Shown: piece after piece, positions 54,476 to 63,983 of the stretch
How positions within the stretch are numbered: position 1 is the stretch's first letter
How the letters are laid out: the number at the start of each line of letters is the position of its first letter
DNA from: VBAS01 sp035318985
GTDB taxonomy: Bacteria > Bacteroidota > Bacteroidia > Chitinophagales > Chitinophagaceae
DNA: 64,000 nucleotides
Direction: 5' to 3'
Assembly (NCBI GenBank): GCA_035318985.1
Contig: DATHDP010000098.1
Coordinates: 1 to 64,000, forward strand
The notes under the pieces: model-generated
What the model saw: only the letters and a program-made list of their open reading frames with translations
Databases searched by the model: none
What the model was told of the DNA's origin: nothing
Translations under genes and position numbers: made by a program

Positions 54476-55442
54476 AGTCGGCATAATCGGCGGAGCAGGT
54501 TATACGGGTGGCGAACTCATACGTTTGTTGATCCACCATCCGGGTGTATCTGTTTCTTTTATTCATAGCCGTAGCAATGCTGGCAAGCCTGTCTATTCTG
54601 TTCATCAGGATCTGCTTGGTGATACTGAGTTGAAATTTTCTGGTGAATTAAATGATGATGTTGATGTGATCTTTCTTTGTTTGGGTCATGGTGAATCAAA
54701 GAAATTTCTCGCAGAAAATAAAATTGCCGACAAGGTTAAAGTAATTGATCTGGCAAATGATTTTCGTTTATCTCAAAGCTCAAAGCATGAAGTTCGCAAC
54801 TTTGTTTATGGTTTGCCAGAATTGAATAGAGAAAAAATTAAAAAAGCAACCAATGTTGCCAATCCAGGATGTTTTGCTACGACAATTCAATTAGGGTTAT
54901 TGCCATTAGCAAAAGCTGGTTTGTTGAAAGATGTCTATACAACTGGCATTACTGGCAGCACTGGTGCCGGACAAAGTTTAAGTGCAACTTCACATTTTAG
55001 CTGGAGAGAGAATAACATACAAGCTTATAAAACTTTAACGCACCAGCATCTGGGTGAAATTGGTGAGTCATTAAAACAATTACAACCCTCAGGAGATATT
55101 CATGTAAACTTTGTTCCTTGGAGAGGTGATTTCACAAGAGGGATTTTTATAAGTTCGCAATTACCATGCGACTTAAGTCTTATTGAACTCAACAAACTTT
55201 ACCAGGATTTTTATTCAGGCCATCCATTTACCCATATAACAAAAGATCCTGTTTTTTTAAAGCAGGCTGTAAACACCAATAAATGTATCATTCAACTAGA
55301 GCAGGTCGGAAGTCAATTAGTCGTTCATTCTGTTGCGGATAATTTATTGAAAGGTGCAAGCGGACAAGCGGTACAAAATATGAACCTGATGTTTGGACTC
55401 GATGAAAGAACAGGATTGAATCTTAAAGCAAATTATTTTTAA
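54465..55442 (+). CDS. argC: N-acyl-gamma-glutamyl-phosphate reductase
   Basis: The 325-aa enzyme reduces the acyl phosphate with NADPH. The Rossmann loop is GGAGYTGGELIRLL and the catalytic Cys is in NVANPGCFATTIQLG. GSTGAGQS and HRHxxE-like THQHLGEIGES are conserved active-site segments. The start overlaps argG by 11 bp. A long perfect hairpin lies between this gene and argD. Confidence 0.96.
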   Translation: MAIKVGIIGGAGYTGGELIRLLIHHPGVSVSFIHSRSNAGKPVYSVHQDLLGDTELKFSGELNDDVDVIFLCLGHGESKKFLAENKIADKVKVIDLANDFRLSQSSKHEVRNFVYGLPELNREKIKKATNVANPGCFATTIQLGLLPLAKAGLLKDVYTTGITGSTGAGQSLSATSHFSWRENNIQAYKTLTHQHLGEIGESLKQLQPSGDIHVNFVPWRGDFTRGIFISSQLPCDLSLIELNKLYQDFYSGHPFTHITKDPVFLKQAVNTNKCIIQLEQVGSQLVVHSVADNLLKGASGQAVQNMNLMFGLDERTGLNLKANYF

Positions 55443-55447
55443 ACAGC

Positions 55448-55484
55448 AGTCGTGCCACCCCGATTAAATCGGGGTGGCACGACT
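55448..55484. repeat. Perfect 18-bp-arm hairpin between argC and argD
   Basis: The 37-bp segment has 18-bp arms around one base; the GC-rich core is GTGCCACCCCG/CGGGGTGGCAC. There is no T run, so it is more likely a dispersed palindromic repeat or an mRNA-processing or stability structure than a terminator. It starts 6 bp after the argC stop and ends 22 bp before the argD ATG. Confidence 0.8.
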
Positions 55485-55506
55485 CAATCATAACAAACTC
55501 TATAAA

Positions 55507-56658
55507 ATGAATTTATTCGACGTTTACCCGATCAATGATGTTACTATCGTAAAAGCGAAAGGCTCTTATGTATGGGATGATAAAGGTGAGCAATATCTTG
55601 ATCTTTATGGTGGTCATGCTGTGATAAGCATTGGTCATACGCATCCGCATTGGGTGAAAAGGATTGAAGAGCAACTGGAGAAAATTGCATTCTATTCTAA
55701 TTCAATAAAAATTCCTTTACAACAAGAACTTGCCGCGAAGCTTGGAAAAGTTTCCGGTAAGGAAGATTACCAGCTTTTTCTTTGTAATAGCGGTGCTGAA
55801 GCAAATGAAAATGCCTTAAAGATGGCTTCTTTTCATAATGGAAGAAAAAAGATCATTGCCTTCAATAAATCATTTCATGGAAGAACATCATTGGCAGTAG
55901 CTGCTACTGATAATAAAAATTATATCGCTCCTGTTAATGAAACCGATAATGTGATCTTTCTTCCTTTAAATGATGAGCAAGCATTAGAAGAATGTTTTAA
56001 GAAGAATGGCAAACAAATTTCATCAGTAATCATCGAAGGAATTCAAGGTGTTGGCGGAATTAATGTGGCTGATGTGAGTTTTTTGAAAAAGATCCGTTCG
56101 CTCTGCGATGAATATGGTGCAGTTTATATCGCTGACAGCGTTCAATGTGGTTATGGAAGAACTGGTAAATTCTTTAGTCATGATTTTGCTGGAGTAAATG
56201 CAGATATTTATACTATGGCAAAGGGAATGGGAAATGGTTTTCCTGTTGCAGGTATTATTATAGCTCCGCATATAAAACCAAAACATTTTCAACTCGGAAC
56301 CACTTTTGGCGGCAATCATCTTGCATGTGCTGCTGCACTTGCTGTCCTTGAAGTATTAGAAGAAGAAAAATTAATGGGCAACGCTACATTGGTTGGAAAA
56401 TATTTAAGAGATGAGTTGGAAGCAATTCCTGAATTAAAAAATGTAAGAGGTCGTGGTTTGATGATAGGCTTTGATGTACCGGAAGAATTAAAGGACCTGA
56501 AGAAGAATTTGCTTTGGAACCAGAAAATATTTACCGGTGAAGCAAAACCAAATGTGATCAGGCTCCTTCCTTCATTAGCTTTGAAGAAAAGAGATGCGGA
56601 ACAATTCATTGATTCGATAAAAGAGGAAATAGCTTTGTTGCAGGAAACTGCAAGCTGA
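55507..56658 (+). CDS. argD: N-acylornithine aminotransferase
   Basis: The 383-aa PLP enzyme makes N-acylornithine. CNSGAEANENALKMA and FHGRT bind the cofactor phosphate, IADSVQCGYGRTG carries the PLP Asp region, and the Schiff-base Lys is in TMAKGMGNGFPV. I chose MNLFDVYPIND as start; an in-frame GTG- or ATG-like start 33 bp upstream would read through the palindrome. It is followed by 84 bp with the second inverted repeat. Confidence 0.95.
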   Translation: MNLFDVYPINDVTIVKAKGSYVWDDKGEQYLDLYGGHAVISIGHTHPHWVKRIEEQLEKIAFYSNSIKIPLQQELAAKLGKVSGKEDYQLFLCNSGAEANENALKMASFHNGRKKIIAFNKSFHGRTSLAVAATDNKNYIAPVNETDNVIFLPLNDEQALEECFKKNGKQISSVIIEGIQGVGGINVADVSFLKKIRSLCDEYGAVYIADSVQCGYGRTGKFFSHDFAGVNADIYTMAKGMGNGFPVAGIIIAPHIKPKHFQLGTTFGGNHLACAAALAVLEVLEEEKLMGNATLVGKYLRDELEAIPELKNVRGRGLMIGFDVPEELKDLKKNLLWNQKIFTGEAKPNVIRLLPSLALKKRDAEQFIDSIKEEIALLQETAS

Positions 56659-56674
56659 ATAGACTTAATATAGC

Positions 56675-56692
56675 ACAAGAGTGCGACGCAAC
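56675..56692. repeat. Inverted-repeat copy, right of argD
   Basis: ACAAGAGTGCGACGCAAC is the exact reverse complement of 53220-53237. It lies in the gap between argD and argF'. Confidence 0.75.
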
Positions 56693-56742
56693 AAAAGCTT
56701 AATAGTAACAAAATAGCTTAGTTCATAATAAACTTTCGAAAA

Positions 56743-57708
56743 TTGAAACAGTTCATTTCAGTTAATGATGTAAGAAAGATCGATACATTAGTGTTGTCGG
56801 CCCTGGCCTATAAGACCAATCCGTTCTCTGATAAATCGCTTGGTTTAAATAAACGTATTGGTTGTTTGTTTTTGAATCCGAGTATGCGTACAAGATTGAG
56901 TACACAGATCGCTGCACAGAATCTTGGAATGGAATGTATCATTTTCAATGTGGGACAAGAAGGCTGGGCATTGGAATTTGAAGACGAAGCGATCATGAGT
57001 GGCAATACTGTTGAGCATGTAAAAGATGCGGCTCCAATTCTTGGAAAATATTTCGATATTCTTGCGATCCGCACTTTTCCGTCATTGAAGAATCGTGAAG
57101 ACGATTACAGTGAGCTTTATATAAAACAATTTATTAAATACGCGGGCATACCAGTGGTAAGCTTAGAAAGCGCAACACTTCATCCATTGCAATCTTTAAC
57201 AGACATCATTACAATTACAGAAGAACTAAATAAATGGGAAGTGGCTCGTAAACCAAAAATTGTCTTGACATGGGCACCGCATGTAAAACCACTGCCACAA
57301 TGTGTGGCGAATAGCTTTGCGCAATGGGTGAATGCATGGGGTAAATCTGATTTTGTAATTACTCACCCTGAAGACTATGAGCTGAGTGAAGAATTTACAA
57401 AAGGTGCAACGATCACAAATAACCAGGAAGAAGCTTTGAAAGATGCAGACTTTGTTTATGTAAAAAACTGGAGCACCTATAATGATTATGGTAAAATTTA
57501 TACCAATGATCCAAAGTGGCAATTAAAAAATAAACGCTGGGCTGTTACAAATAATGCAAAAGTGATGCACTGCTTACCTGTGAGAAGGAATGTTGAATTG
57601 AGCGATGAAATACTGGATGGAGAAATGAGCATTGTAACACAACAAGCATCAAACAGGGTTTGGGCTGCACAAGCAGTGCTTGCAGAAATTTTAAGAAGGA
57701 ATGGATAA
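56743..57708 (+). CDS. argF': N-acylornithine carbamoyltransferase (Val-90 type)
   Basis: The 321-aa enzyme carbamoylates N-acylated ornithine, in place of the OTC of most bacteria. The carbamoyl-phosphate motif is FLNPSMRTR instead of STRTR; HPLQSLTD and HCLPVRRNVEL are intact. The residue that fixes acyl specificity (Glu 92 in the Xanthomonas N-acetyl enzyme, Pro 90 in the Bacteroides N-succinyl enzyme) is Val 90 here (SGNTVEHV). Published mutants with small or nonpolar residues at this site act on N-succinylornithine, so a succinyl substrate is predicted. The start codon is TTG (56743-56745). It overlaps argB by 8 bp. Confidence 0.94.
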   Translation: MKQFISVNDVRKIDTLVLSALAYKTNPFSDKSLGLNKRIGCLFLNPSMRTRLSTQIAAQNLGMECIIFNVGQEGWALEFEDEAIMSGNTVEHVKDAAPILGKYFDILAIRTFPSLKNREDDYSELYIKQFIKYAGIPVVSLESATLHPLQSLTDIITITEELNKWEVARKPKIVLTWAPHVKPLPQCVANSFAQWVNAWGKSDFVITHPEDYELSEEFTKGATITNNQEEALKDADFVYVKNWSTYNDYGKIYTNDPKWQLKNKRWAVTNNAKVMHCLPVRRNVELSDEILDGEMSIVTQQASNRVWAAQAVLAEILRRNG

Positions 57709-58486
57709 GCTTTATGTAATAAAGATCGGTGGCAATATTATTGATGATGAAAAAAAGCTTTCATCATTTTTAAGATCTTTTGCGGCAATTGACGAAAAAA
57801 AAATATTAGTGCACGGTGGTGGCAAGCTGGCAACAAAGTTGGCAGAGAAAATGGGAGTAGAACAAAAGCTTGTAGAGGGAAGAAGGATCACTGATGCAGA
57901 GACACTCAAGATCGTGACGATGGTGTATGCTGGCTATGTAAATAAAAATGTTGTTGCCCAATTACAAAGTTTTAATTGCAATGCGATTGGTTTAAGCGGT
58001 GTGGATGGTGATATAATTCTTGCACATAAAAGGAAACACCCGGTAATTGATTTTGGATTTGTTGGGGATGTTGATTCGGTTAACGCTCCATTATTAAAAA
58101 ATTTACTTGATCAAAATCTTTCACTGGTATTTGCCCCCATCACCCATGACCAGACTGGTCAGTTATTAAACACGAATGCAGACACTGTTGCGCAGGAAAT
58201 TGCAAAGGCAATGAGTGGTGAATATGAAGTAAAACTTATTTATTCTTTTGAAAAAAGTGGTGTATTGATGGATGCAGAGGATGAAAATACTGTTATCTCA
58301 AGCATCAACCCGAATTATTACAAAGAACTGAAAGCAAAAGAAAAAATATTTGCAGGTATGATACCAAAACTGGATAATGCTTTTGCAGCTTTAAAAAGCG
58401 GAGTGAATAAAGTAATCATCGGGAAAGCAGAGGAATTGGATAAATTAATGAAGGGCACAGCCGGAACAACAATAAATAATGACTAA
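57701..58486 (+). CDS. argB: N-acylglutamate kinase
   Basis: The 261-aa kinase phosphorylates N-acylglutamate. KIGGNIIDD and LVHGGGKLATKLAEKM are the ATP-side Lys/Gly motifs; GLSGVDGDII and LNTNADTVAQEIAKAM are conserved. The start overlaps argF' by 8 bp and the end overlaps argE by 8 bp, so translation is coupled. Its acyl preference probably follows that of ArgF'. Confidence 0.95.
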   Translation: MDKLYVIKIGGNIIDDEKKLSSFLRSFAAIDEKKILVHGGGKLATKLAEKMGVEQKLVEGRRITDAETLKIVTMVYAGYVNKNVVAQLQSFNCNAIGLSGVDGDIILAHKRKHPVIDFGFVGDVDSVNAPLLKNLLDQNLSLVFAPITHDQTGQLLNTNADTVAQEIAKAMSGEYEVKLIYSFEKSGVLMDAEDENTVISSINPNYYKELKAKEKIFAGMIPKLDNAFAALKSGVNKVIIGKAEELDKLMKGTAGTTINND

Positions 58487-59549
58487 GGATGTCGCTATAT
58501 TACAGGCAAATGCAATTGACCTTTTAAAACAATTGATCGCTACTCCTTCTTTCAGCAAAGAAGAAGATAATAGTTCTGCCCTTATCAGATCTTTTCTTGA
58601 AAACAACAGTATAAAGACAGAGCAATACCTGTATAATATCTGGGCAAAGAATAAATACTTCGATGCAAACAAGCCCACAATTTTATTGAATTCTCACCAT
58701 GATACTGTAAAACCAAATAAAGGTTATACACTTGACCCATTCACTCCAAATGAAAAGGATGGAAAGTTATTTGGCCTGGGAAGTAATGATGCAGGCGGAA
58801 GTTTGGTATCGTTGATCGCAACCTTTCTTTATTTCTATGATAAAGAAAACCTGAAATATAATATTATTCTTGCAGCAACTGCAGAGGAAGAAATATCCGG
58901 GCATAATGGAATTGAAGTTTTGTTGCCGCAACTAGGCAAAATTGATTTTGCCATTGTTGGTGAACCTACACAAATGCAAATGGCTGTTGCTGAAAAAGGA
59001 TTAATGGTATTGGATTGCACTGCTAACGGAAAAGCTGGACATGCAGCAAGAGAAGAAGGTGAAAATTCTATCTATAAAGCAATAACCGATATCGAATGGT
59101 TCAATTCATATAAGTTTGATAAGGTTTCTGATTTGTTGGGGCCAGTGAAAATGAGTGTTACTGTTATCGAAACAGATAATAAAGCTCACAACGTAGTTCC
59201 GGCACAATGCAAGTTTGTAGTGGATTGCCGGGTAAACGAGTTGTATACTTTTGAAGAAATGCTTGACATTATAAAATCAAATGTGCAAAGTGAAATAAAC
59301 CCAAGAAGCACAAGGTTAAGATCAAGTTCGATCGCATTAAATCATCCAATAGTAGAAGCAGGTCTGAAAACAGGAAGAAGTTATTATGGTTCCCCCACCA
59401 CATCGGATAAGGCACTGATGAACTTTCCTGCATTAAAGATTGGCCCAGGAGATAGTGCAAGAAGCCATACGGCAGATGAGTATATTTATATTGATGAAAT
59501 AAAAAATGGAATTGAGTTGTATATTCAATTATTAAACCAACTGCTATGA
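58479..59549 (+). CDS. argE: M20-family N-acyl-ornithine/citrulline deacylase
   Basis: The 356-aa metallohydrolase has M20 motifs: LLNSHHDTVKP (metal His and Asp), GLGSNDAGGSL (bridging Asp), AATAEEEISGHNG (catalytic Glu), and AREEGENSIY with the dimerisation domain between. The final metal His is in ARSHTADEYI. In the ArgF' pathway it removes the acyl group from N-acylcitrulline. It overlaps argB by 8 bp and argH by 4 bp (ATGA). Confidence 0.92.
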   Translation: MTKDVAILQANAIDLLKQLIATPSFSKEEDNSSALIRSFLENNSIKTEQYLYNIWAKNKYFDANKPTILLNSHHDTVKPNKGYTLDPFTPNEKDGKLFGLGSNDAGGSLVSLIATFLYFYDKENLKYNIILAATAEEEISGHNGIEVLLPQLGKIDFAIVGEPTQMQMAVAEKGLMVLDCTANGKAGHAAREEGENSIYKAITDIEWFNSYKFDKVSDLLGPVKMSVTVIETDNKAHNVVPAQCKFVVDCRVNELYTFEEMLDIIKSNVQSEINPRSTRLRSSSIALNHPIVEAGLKTGRSYYGSPTTSDKALMNFPALKIGPGDSARSHTADEYIYIDEIKNGIELYIQLLNQLL

Positions 59550-60877
59550 AGTTGTGGCAAAAAGATAAAGCCTCATTAAAAGAAGTAGAAATATTCACTG
59601 TTGGAAAAGACCGTGAAATGGATATGTATTTAGCTGCTTTTGATGTGCTGGGTTCTTTAGCGCATATAAAAATGCTGGAATCAGTTGGCTTGCTTACTAA
59701 AGATGAATTATCGCAACTTCAGCAAGAGCTTAAAAATATCTACCAGCAAATAGAAAAAGGTGAATTCAAATTGCAGGATGATGTAGAGGATATTCATTCA
59801 CAAGTGGAATTACTACTTACACAAAAGCTTGGAGATGTTGGTAAAAAAATACATGCTGCACGCAGTCGGAATGACCAGGTGCTTGTAGATATAAAATTGT
59901 TTTTAAGAAATGAATTGGAAGAACTGGTAAAAGCAATTAGCCCGTTTTTTGAATTACTACAAACACAAAGCGAAAAATATAAAGCCCACCTGCTTCCTGG
60001 TTATACGCATTTACAATTAGCAATGCCATCATCATTTGGTTTATGGTTTGGCGCATATGCAGAAAGCCTGGTTGATGACATGATCACATTGAAGGGCGCA
60101 TACGATGTGGTAAATAAAAACCCGTTAGGTTCTGCAGCAGGTTATGGTTCATCGTTCCCAATCAATCGGGCACTAACAACAAAGCTCCTTGGATTTGATG
60201 ATCTGAATTATAATGTGGTGTATGCGCAAATGGGAAGAGGAAAAGCTGAGAGGATCGTGGCGCAGTCTTTGGCAAATGTTGCAGACACTTTGACTAAACT
60301 CAGCATGGATACTTGTTTATACCTGAACCAGAATTTTAGTTTTATTTCCTTCCCTGCTGAATTGACAACTGGCAGCAGCATTATGCCGCATAAAAAAAAT
60401 CCGGATGTATTTGAACTGATACGGAGTCATTGTAATCGCATCAAAGCATTGCCCAATGAAATTATGATGATGACTACAAATCTTCCTTCAGGTTATCATC
60501 GTGATCTGCAGTTGTTGAAAGAACATTTATTTCCTGCATTCAAAACACTGAAAGCTTGTATTGAAATGGCAGCCCTGATGCTGACTAATATCGAGATCAA
60601 AAAAGATATTCTTGCTGATGAAAAATACAAATACTTGTTTAGTGTGGAAGAAGTAAATAAGTTAGTAAATGCCGGGATACCGTTCCGCGATGCTTATAAA
60701 AAAGTCGGATTAGATATTGAAGTCGGCAATTTCAAATACGATACCTCAGTTCATCATACCCATGAAGGTTCAATTGGAAACCTTTGTACTAAGGAGATAA
60801 AAAAGCAAATGCAAACAATAACTGAAAGCTTTCCTTTCACAAAAATTGAAAAGGCAGTATCAGCTCTCTTAAAATGA
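59546..60877 (+). CDS. argH: Argininosuccinate lyase
   Basis: The 443-aa enzyme cleaves argininosuccinate to arginine and fumarate. The superfamily signature is GSSIMPHKKNPDVFE; AARSRNDQVLVDIK and PGYTHLQLAMPSSFG are intact. It is last in the arginine operon and overlaps argE by 4 bp. The DinB gene converges 2 bp after its stop, with no room for a terminator outside the coding ends. Confidence 0.96.
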   Translation: MKLWQKDKASLKEVEIFTVGKDREMDMYLAAFDVLGSLAHIKMLESVGLLTKDELSQLQQELKNIYQQIEKGEFKLQDDVEDIHSQVELLLTQKLGDVGKKIHAARSRNDQVLVDIKLFLRNELEELVKAISPFFELLQTQSEKYKAHLLPGYTHLQLAMPSSFGLWFGAYAESLVDDMITLKGAYDVVNKNPLGSAAGYGSSFPINRALTTKLLGFDDLNYNVVYAQMGRGKAERIVAQSLANVADTLTKLSMDTCLYLNQNFSFISFPAELTTGSSIMPHKKNPDVFELIRSHCNRIKALPNEIMMMTTNLPSGYHRDLQLLKEHLFPAFKTLKACIEMAALMLTNIEIKKDILADEKYKYLFSVEEVNKLVNAGIPFRDAYKKVGLDIEVGNFKYDTSVHHTHEGSIGNLCTKEIKKQMQTITESFPFTKIEKAVSALLK

Positions 60878-60879
60878 TC

Positions 60880-61326
60880 TTAGTTATCCAATAGACGCCT
60901 GTGATAATTTACTTGCCCAAGATGATAACCCAGGTGAATAGCCAGGTGGATAAGAAAATAACCGATCGATGTTTTTTCCTTAAATACCAGTAAAGGATAC
61001 TCTCTTTCAAGATCATTTTCATTAAGCTTGCTTAATCCGTCCTCCACAACCACTATTGTATCCTCTATCATTTTCAAAAGTTGAACCTGAGGAATATTTT
61101 TCAGTGAAAACTCCAGGTCCCTATTACGAACATAACCTGTTTTGCCGATCTCTGCGCCGATATAAGCATTAAGATTTCCAACAAGATGAAGGCAAAGATT
61201 GCCTGAAGAATTAGCAATGCTTTTATCTACTTTCCATAAATTATCCTCATCGCGATAAGAAGCAATTTCCTGTTTCAATTTTTCAAGATCTCTTTTGAAT
61301 ATTTTTTGTACCGTTTCTATTACCAT
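60880..61326 (-). CDS. DinB-like protein (DinB/YfiT superfamily)
   Basis: The 148-aa four-helix protein has the superfamily metal His pattern: LCLHLVGNLNAYIG at helix 2 and HLAIHLGYHLGQVNYHRRLL at the C-terminus. Members include thiol-dependent transferases, some of which use bacillithiol; bshA lies 1.5 kb away, but no link is shown. Its ATG shares one base with the stop of the M28 peptidase (TAATG), so it is translated with that gene. Confidence 0.85.
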   Translation of the reverse strand: MVIETVQKIFKRDLEKLKQEIASYRDEDNLWKVDKSIANSSGNLCLHLVGNLNAYIGAEIGKTGYVRNRDLEFSLKNIPQVQLLKMIEDTIVVVEDGLSKLNENDLEREYPLLVFKEKTSIGYFLIHLAIHLGYHLGQVNYHRRLLDN

Positions 61327-62723
61327 TACAAACCGTATTTATCGATAAGATAGATCAGCGCAGCCATATTAACTGCTCCCAATTCGAGTTCACGTTTGTT
61401 TACATTCTCAAACACATCATTTCTTGCATGGTGATAATCAAAATAACGTTGCGAGTCAGGACCTAATTCTGCAACCGGAGTTTTAAATGTTCTGTTCAAT
61501 GGACCTATATCAGCGCCGCCGCCGCCATTTGTAATTTCATAAACCCCATAAGGATAAAGAAGAGGCACCCAGCTTTGTAATTTTTTTAATTGTTCAGGAC
61601 TCCCGCCAAAACTAAATCCGCGGGGAGTAAATCCACCAGCATCGCTTTCAAGAGCAAATATGTGTTTTTCATTTTTTTCTTTTGCTTCTTGTGCATACTT
61701 AGCACCTCCACGCAAACCGTTTTCTTCGTTCATGAACAAAACGAACCTGATAGTATGTTTTGGTTTAATTCCTAATGCTTTGAATGCTCTTAATATTTCA
61801 ATCGTATGTACAACACCGGCACCATCATCATGAGCTCCTTCAGCAGGATCCCAAGAATCCAAGTGACCACCAATCGTGATTATTTCATCCGGAAATTCTG
61901 AGCCGGTCAATTCACCGATCACATTATGACCGATCGTATCAGGAAGAAAATGTGCATTCGTTTTTATTGTAAGGCTAATAATCTTATTTTTCTGAATTTG
62001 ATCACTTAACCAGTCTGCATCTCTTAAGCCAACAGCTAATGCTGGAATTTTTGCATAAGTGGTATCGTATCTCGTAGCACCGGTATGAGGATTGTTATCA
62101 GTGCTATGACTCATGCTTCTTACTATTACACCTATAGCTCCATATTTAGCGGCACGGCTTGGTCCACCACCACGATATTGAGATGCCTCACCATAAGAAC
62201 GAAATGTCTGAACATAAGTTGGATTGAATTTATAATTATAAAAAACGATCATTCCCTTCAAAGAATCCTTTTTCTTTTCCAATTCATCGAAAGAATTAAC
62301 CAAAATAACTTTTGCAGTAAGGTCTTTATTTTTTGTTCCCTCGGAATTTCCCAGAGCCAGAACATCAAGCTGCTTATGTGATGTAAGCACATTTCTTGCG
62401 CCAGTCACAGCATCATTGTATGTTACTTCTGCTTTATCTTTTCCGCCTCTTACCCAATGTGGCACCATACATTCCTGCAACCATGCTTTATCAGCGCCGC
62501 TTTCTTTCATTAGTGCTACGCCCCATTTCTCCGCTTTTACCATTTGCGGTGAGCCTGATAATCGTCCGCCGATCTGTTTGGTTAAATAATGGAGATTGTC
62601 GTACGCTCTTCCATTCGTTAAAATTTCATCAGAGATCCTTTTGATCATCATTGAATCTTCGTTCTGCGAAAACCCGTTTGTAACAAGTAAAAATGAAAAT
62701 GCAATAATTAATGTCTTCTTCAT
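61326..62723 (-). CDS. Secreted M28-family peptidase
   Basis: The 465-aa protein has a signal peptide (about 1-19, ending NGFSQ). An M28 domain with an inserted PA-like domain (about 125-225) follows. Metal ligands are in GGHLDSWDPAEGAHDDGAG, FVLFMNEENGLRGG, ALESDAGGF and FDYHHARNDVFE. It resembles carboxypeptidase Q and probably trims peptides in the periplasm or outside the cell. Its stop overlaps the DinB start by one base. Confidence 0.92.
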   Translation of the reverse strand: MKKTLIIAFSFLLVTNGFSQNEDSMMIKRISDEILTNGRAYDNLHYLTKQIGGRLSGSPQMVKAEKWGVALMKESGADKAWLQECMVPHWVRGGKDKAEVTYNDAVTGARNVLTSHKQLDVLALGNSEGTKNKDLTAKVILVNSFDELEKKKDSLKGMIVFYNYKFNPTYVQTFRSYGEASQYRGGGPSRAAKYGAIGVIVRSMSHSTDNNPHTGATRYDTTYAKIPALAVGLRDADWLSDQIQKNKIISLTIKTNAHFLPDTIGHNVIGELTGSEFPDEIITIGGHLDSWDPAEGAHDDGAGVVHTIEILRAFKALGIKPKHTIRFVLFMNEENGLRGGAKYAQEAKEKNEKHIFALESDAGGFTPRGFSFGGSPEQLKKLQSWVPLLYPYGVYEITNGGGGADIGPLNRTFKTPVAELGPDSQRYFDYHHARNDVFENVNKRELELGAVNMAALIYLIDKYGL

Positions 62724-62846
62724 GTGTTGTGTTTTGTGTCCTTAAGCGATATTTGAAGGCTGAAAATAAAGAATGCACCGTTTTGTAACAAATTATTGAT
62801 ATAAGCGGCAATAGCAATAAAATTTAAGTATTTAACTTCGGGGGCT

Positions 62847-63983
62847 ATGACGATCACTAAAACCATGAGAATAGGAATTGTTTGTTATCCTACTTTCGGA
62901 GGCTCGGGGGTACTGGCAACGGAACTGGGAAAGGCATTGGCGCAAAAAGGTCACCAGGTACATTTTATAACTTATCAGCAACCGGTGAGACTGGGTTCTT
63001 TTACACCCAATATATTTTATCACGAGGTACACGTTCCAACCTATCCATTGTTTGATTACCCGCCTTATGAAACTGCTCTTGCCAGCACCATGGTGGATGT
63101 TATTAAAAACAACAACCTTGATCTGCTGCATGTACATTATGCTATACCACATGCCTCTGCCGCATATATGGCAAAACAAATTTTAAAAAAGGAAGGAAAG
63201 AATATCCCTGTCATTACAACCTTACACGGAACTGATATTACCCTTGTAGGAAGAGATAAAACCTATGCGCCTGTAGTAACCTTCTCTATCAATGAGAGTG
63301 ATGCGATCACTGCTGTATCAGACAATCTTCGTGACGAAACGTATAAGCATTTCAAAATTCAAAAAGATATTCATGTGATCAAGAATTTTGTTGATGTAAG
63401 TCGTTTTAACCGAAAACCGATCGATGCATTTAAAAAGATGATCGCACCAAATGGAGAAAGGGTTTTAATGCATGCATCTAACTTTAGAAAATTGAAACGT
63501 ATACCTGATGTGATAAAAATTTTTAAAGAGGTTAATGATAAAATACCAAGCCGTTTAATGCTTGTTGGCGATGGACCTGAAAGACCAGCTGCCGAAGATC
63601 TTTGCCGCGAACTGAATCTCTGTGATGAGATTCGATTTGTAGGTAAACAGGAACAAATGGAAGACATTTTAGCAATTGCAGATCTGTTTTTATTACCATC
63701 GGAATATGAAAGTTTTGGTTTGGCAGCCCTGGAAGCTATGGCTGCCGGTGTACCAATTGTTACAACCAATGCAGGTGGCTTGAGTGAAATTAATATTCCC
63801 GGTGAAACAGGATATATGGGTGATGTAGGTGATGTAAAAACAATGGGGCAGCAAGCGATAAAAATTTTGCGTGACGATAAGGTTCTTAAAAAATTCAAAG
63901 AGAAAGCGGCTGCACATGCACAGGAATATGATATCAGTAAGATCATTCCTCTTTACGAAAATTTGTACGAGAAATTTTTATAA
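62847..63983 (+). CDS. bshA: N-acetyl-alpha-D-glucosaminyl L-malate synthase
   Basis: The 378-aa GT4 glycosyltransferase makes GlcNAc-malate, the first step of bacillithiol synthesis. The N-terminal motif GIVCYPTFGGSGVLATELGK is that of BshA; HVHYAIPHASAAYMA, TTLHGTDITLVG and the donor-binding E-x7-E segment PSEYESFGLAALEAMA are intact. The start may be six codons later at MRIGIV, as in most homologues. No bshB or bshC is in the window. It is divergent from the M28 gene with 123 bp between. Confidence 0.94.
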   Translation: MTITKTMRIGIVCYPTFGGSGVLATELGKALAQKGHQVHFITYQQPVRLGSFTPNIFYHEVHVPTYPLFDYPPYETALASTMVDVIKNNNLDLLHVHYAIPHASAAYMAKQILKKEGKNIPVITTLHGTDITLVGRDKTYAPVVTFSINESDAITAVSDNLRDETYKHFKIQKDIHVIKNFVDVSRFNRKPIDAFKKMIAPNGERVLMHASNFRKLKRIPDVIKIFKEVNDKIPSRLMLVGDGPERPAAEDLCRELNLCDEIRFVGKQEQMEDILAIADLFLLPSEYESFGLAALEAMAAGVPIVTTNAGGLSEINIPGETGYMGDVGDVKTMGQQAIKILRDDKVLKKFKEKAAAHAQEYDISKIIPLYENLYEKFL

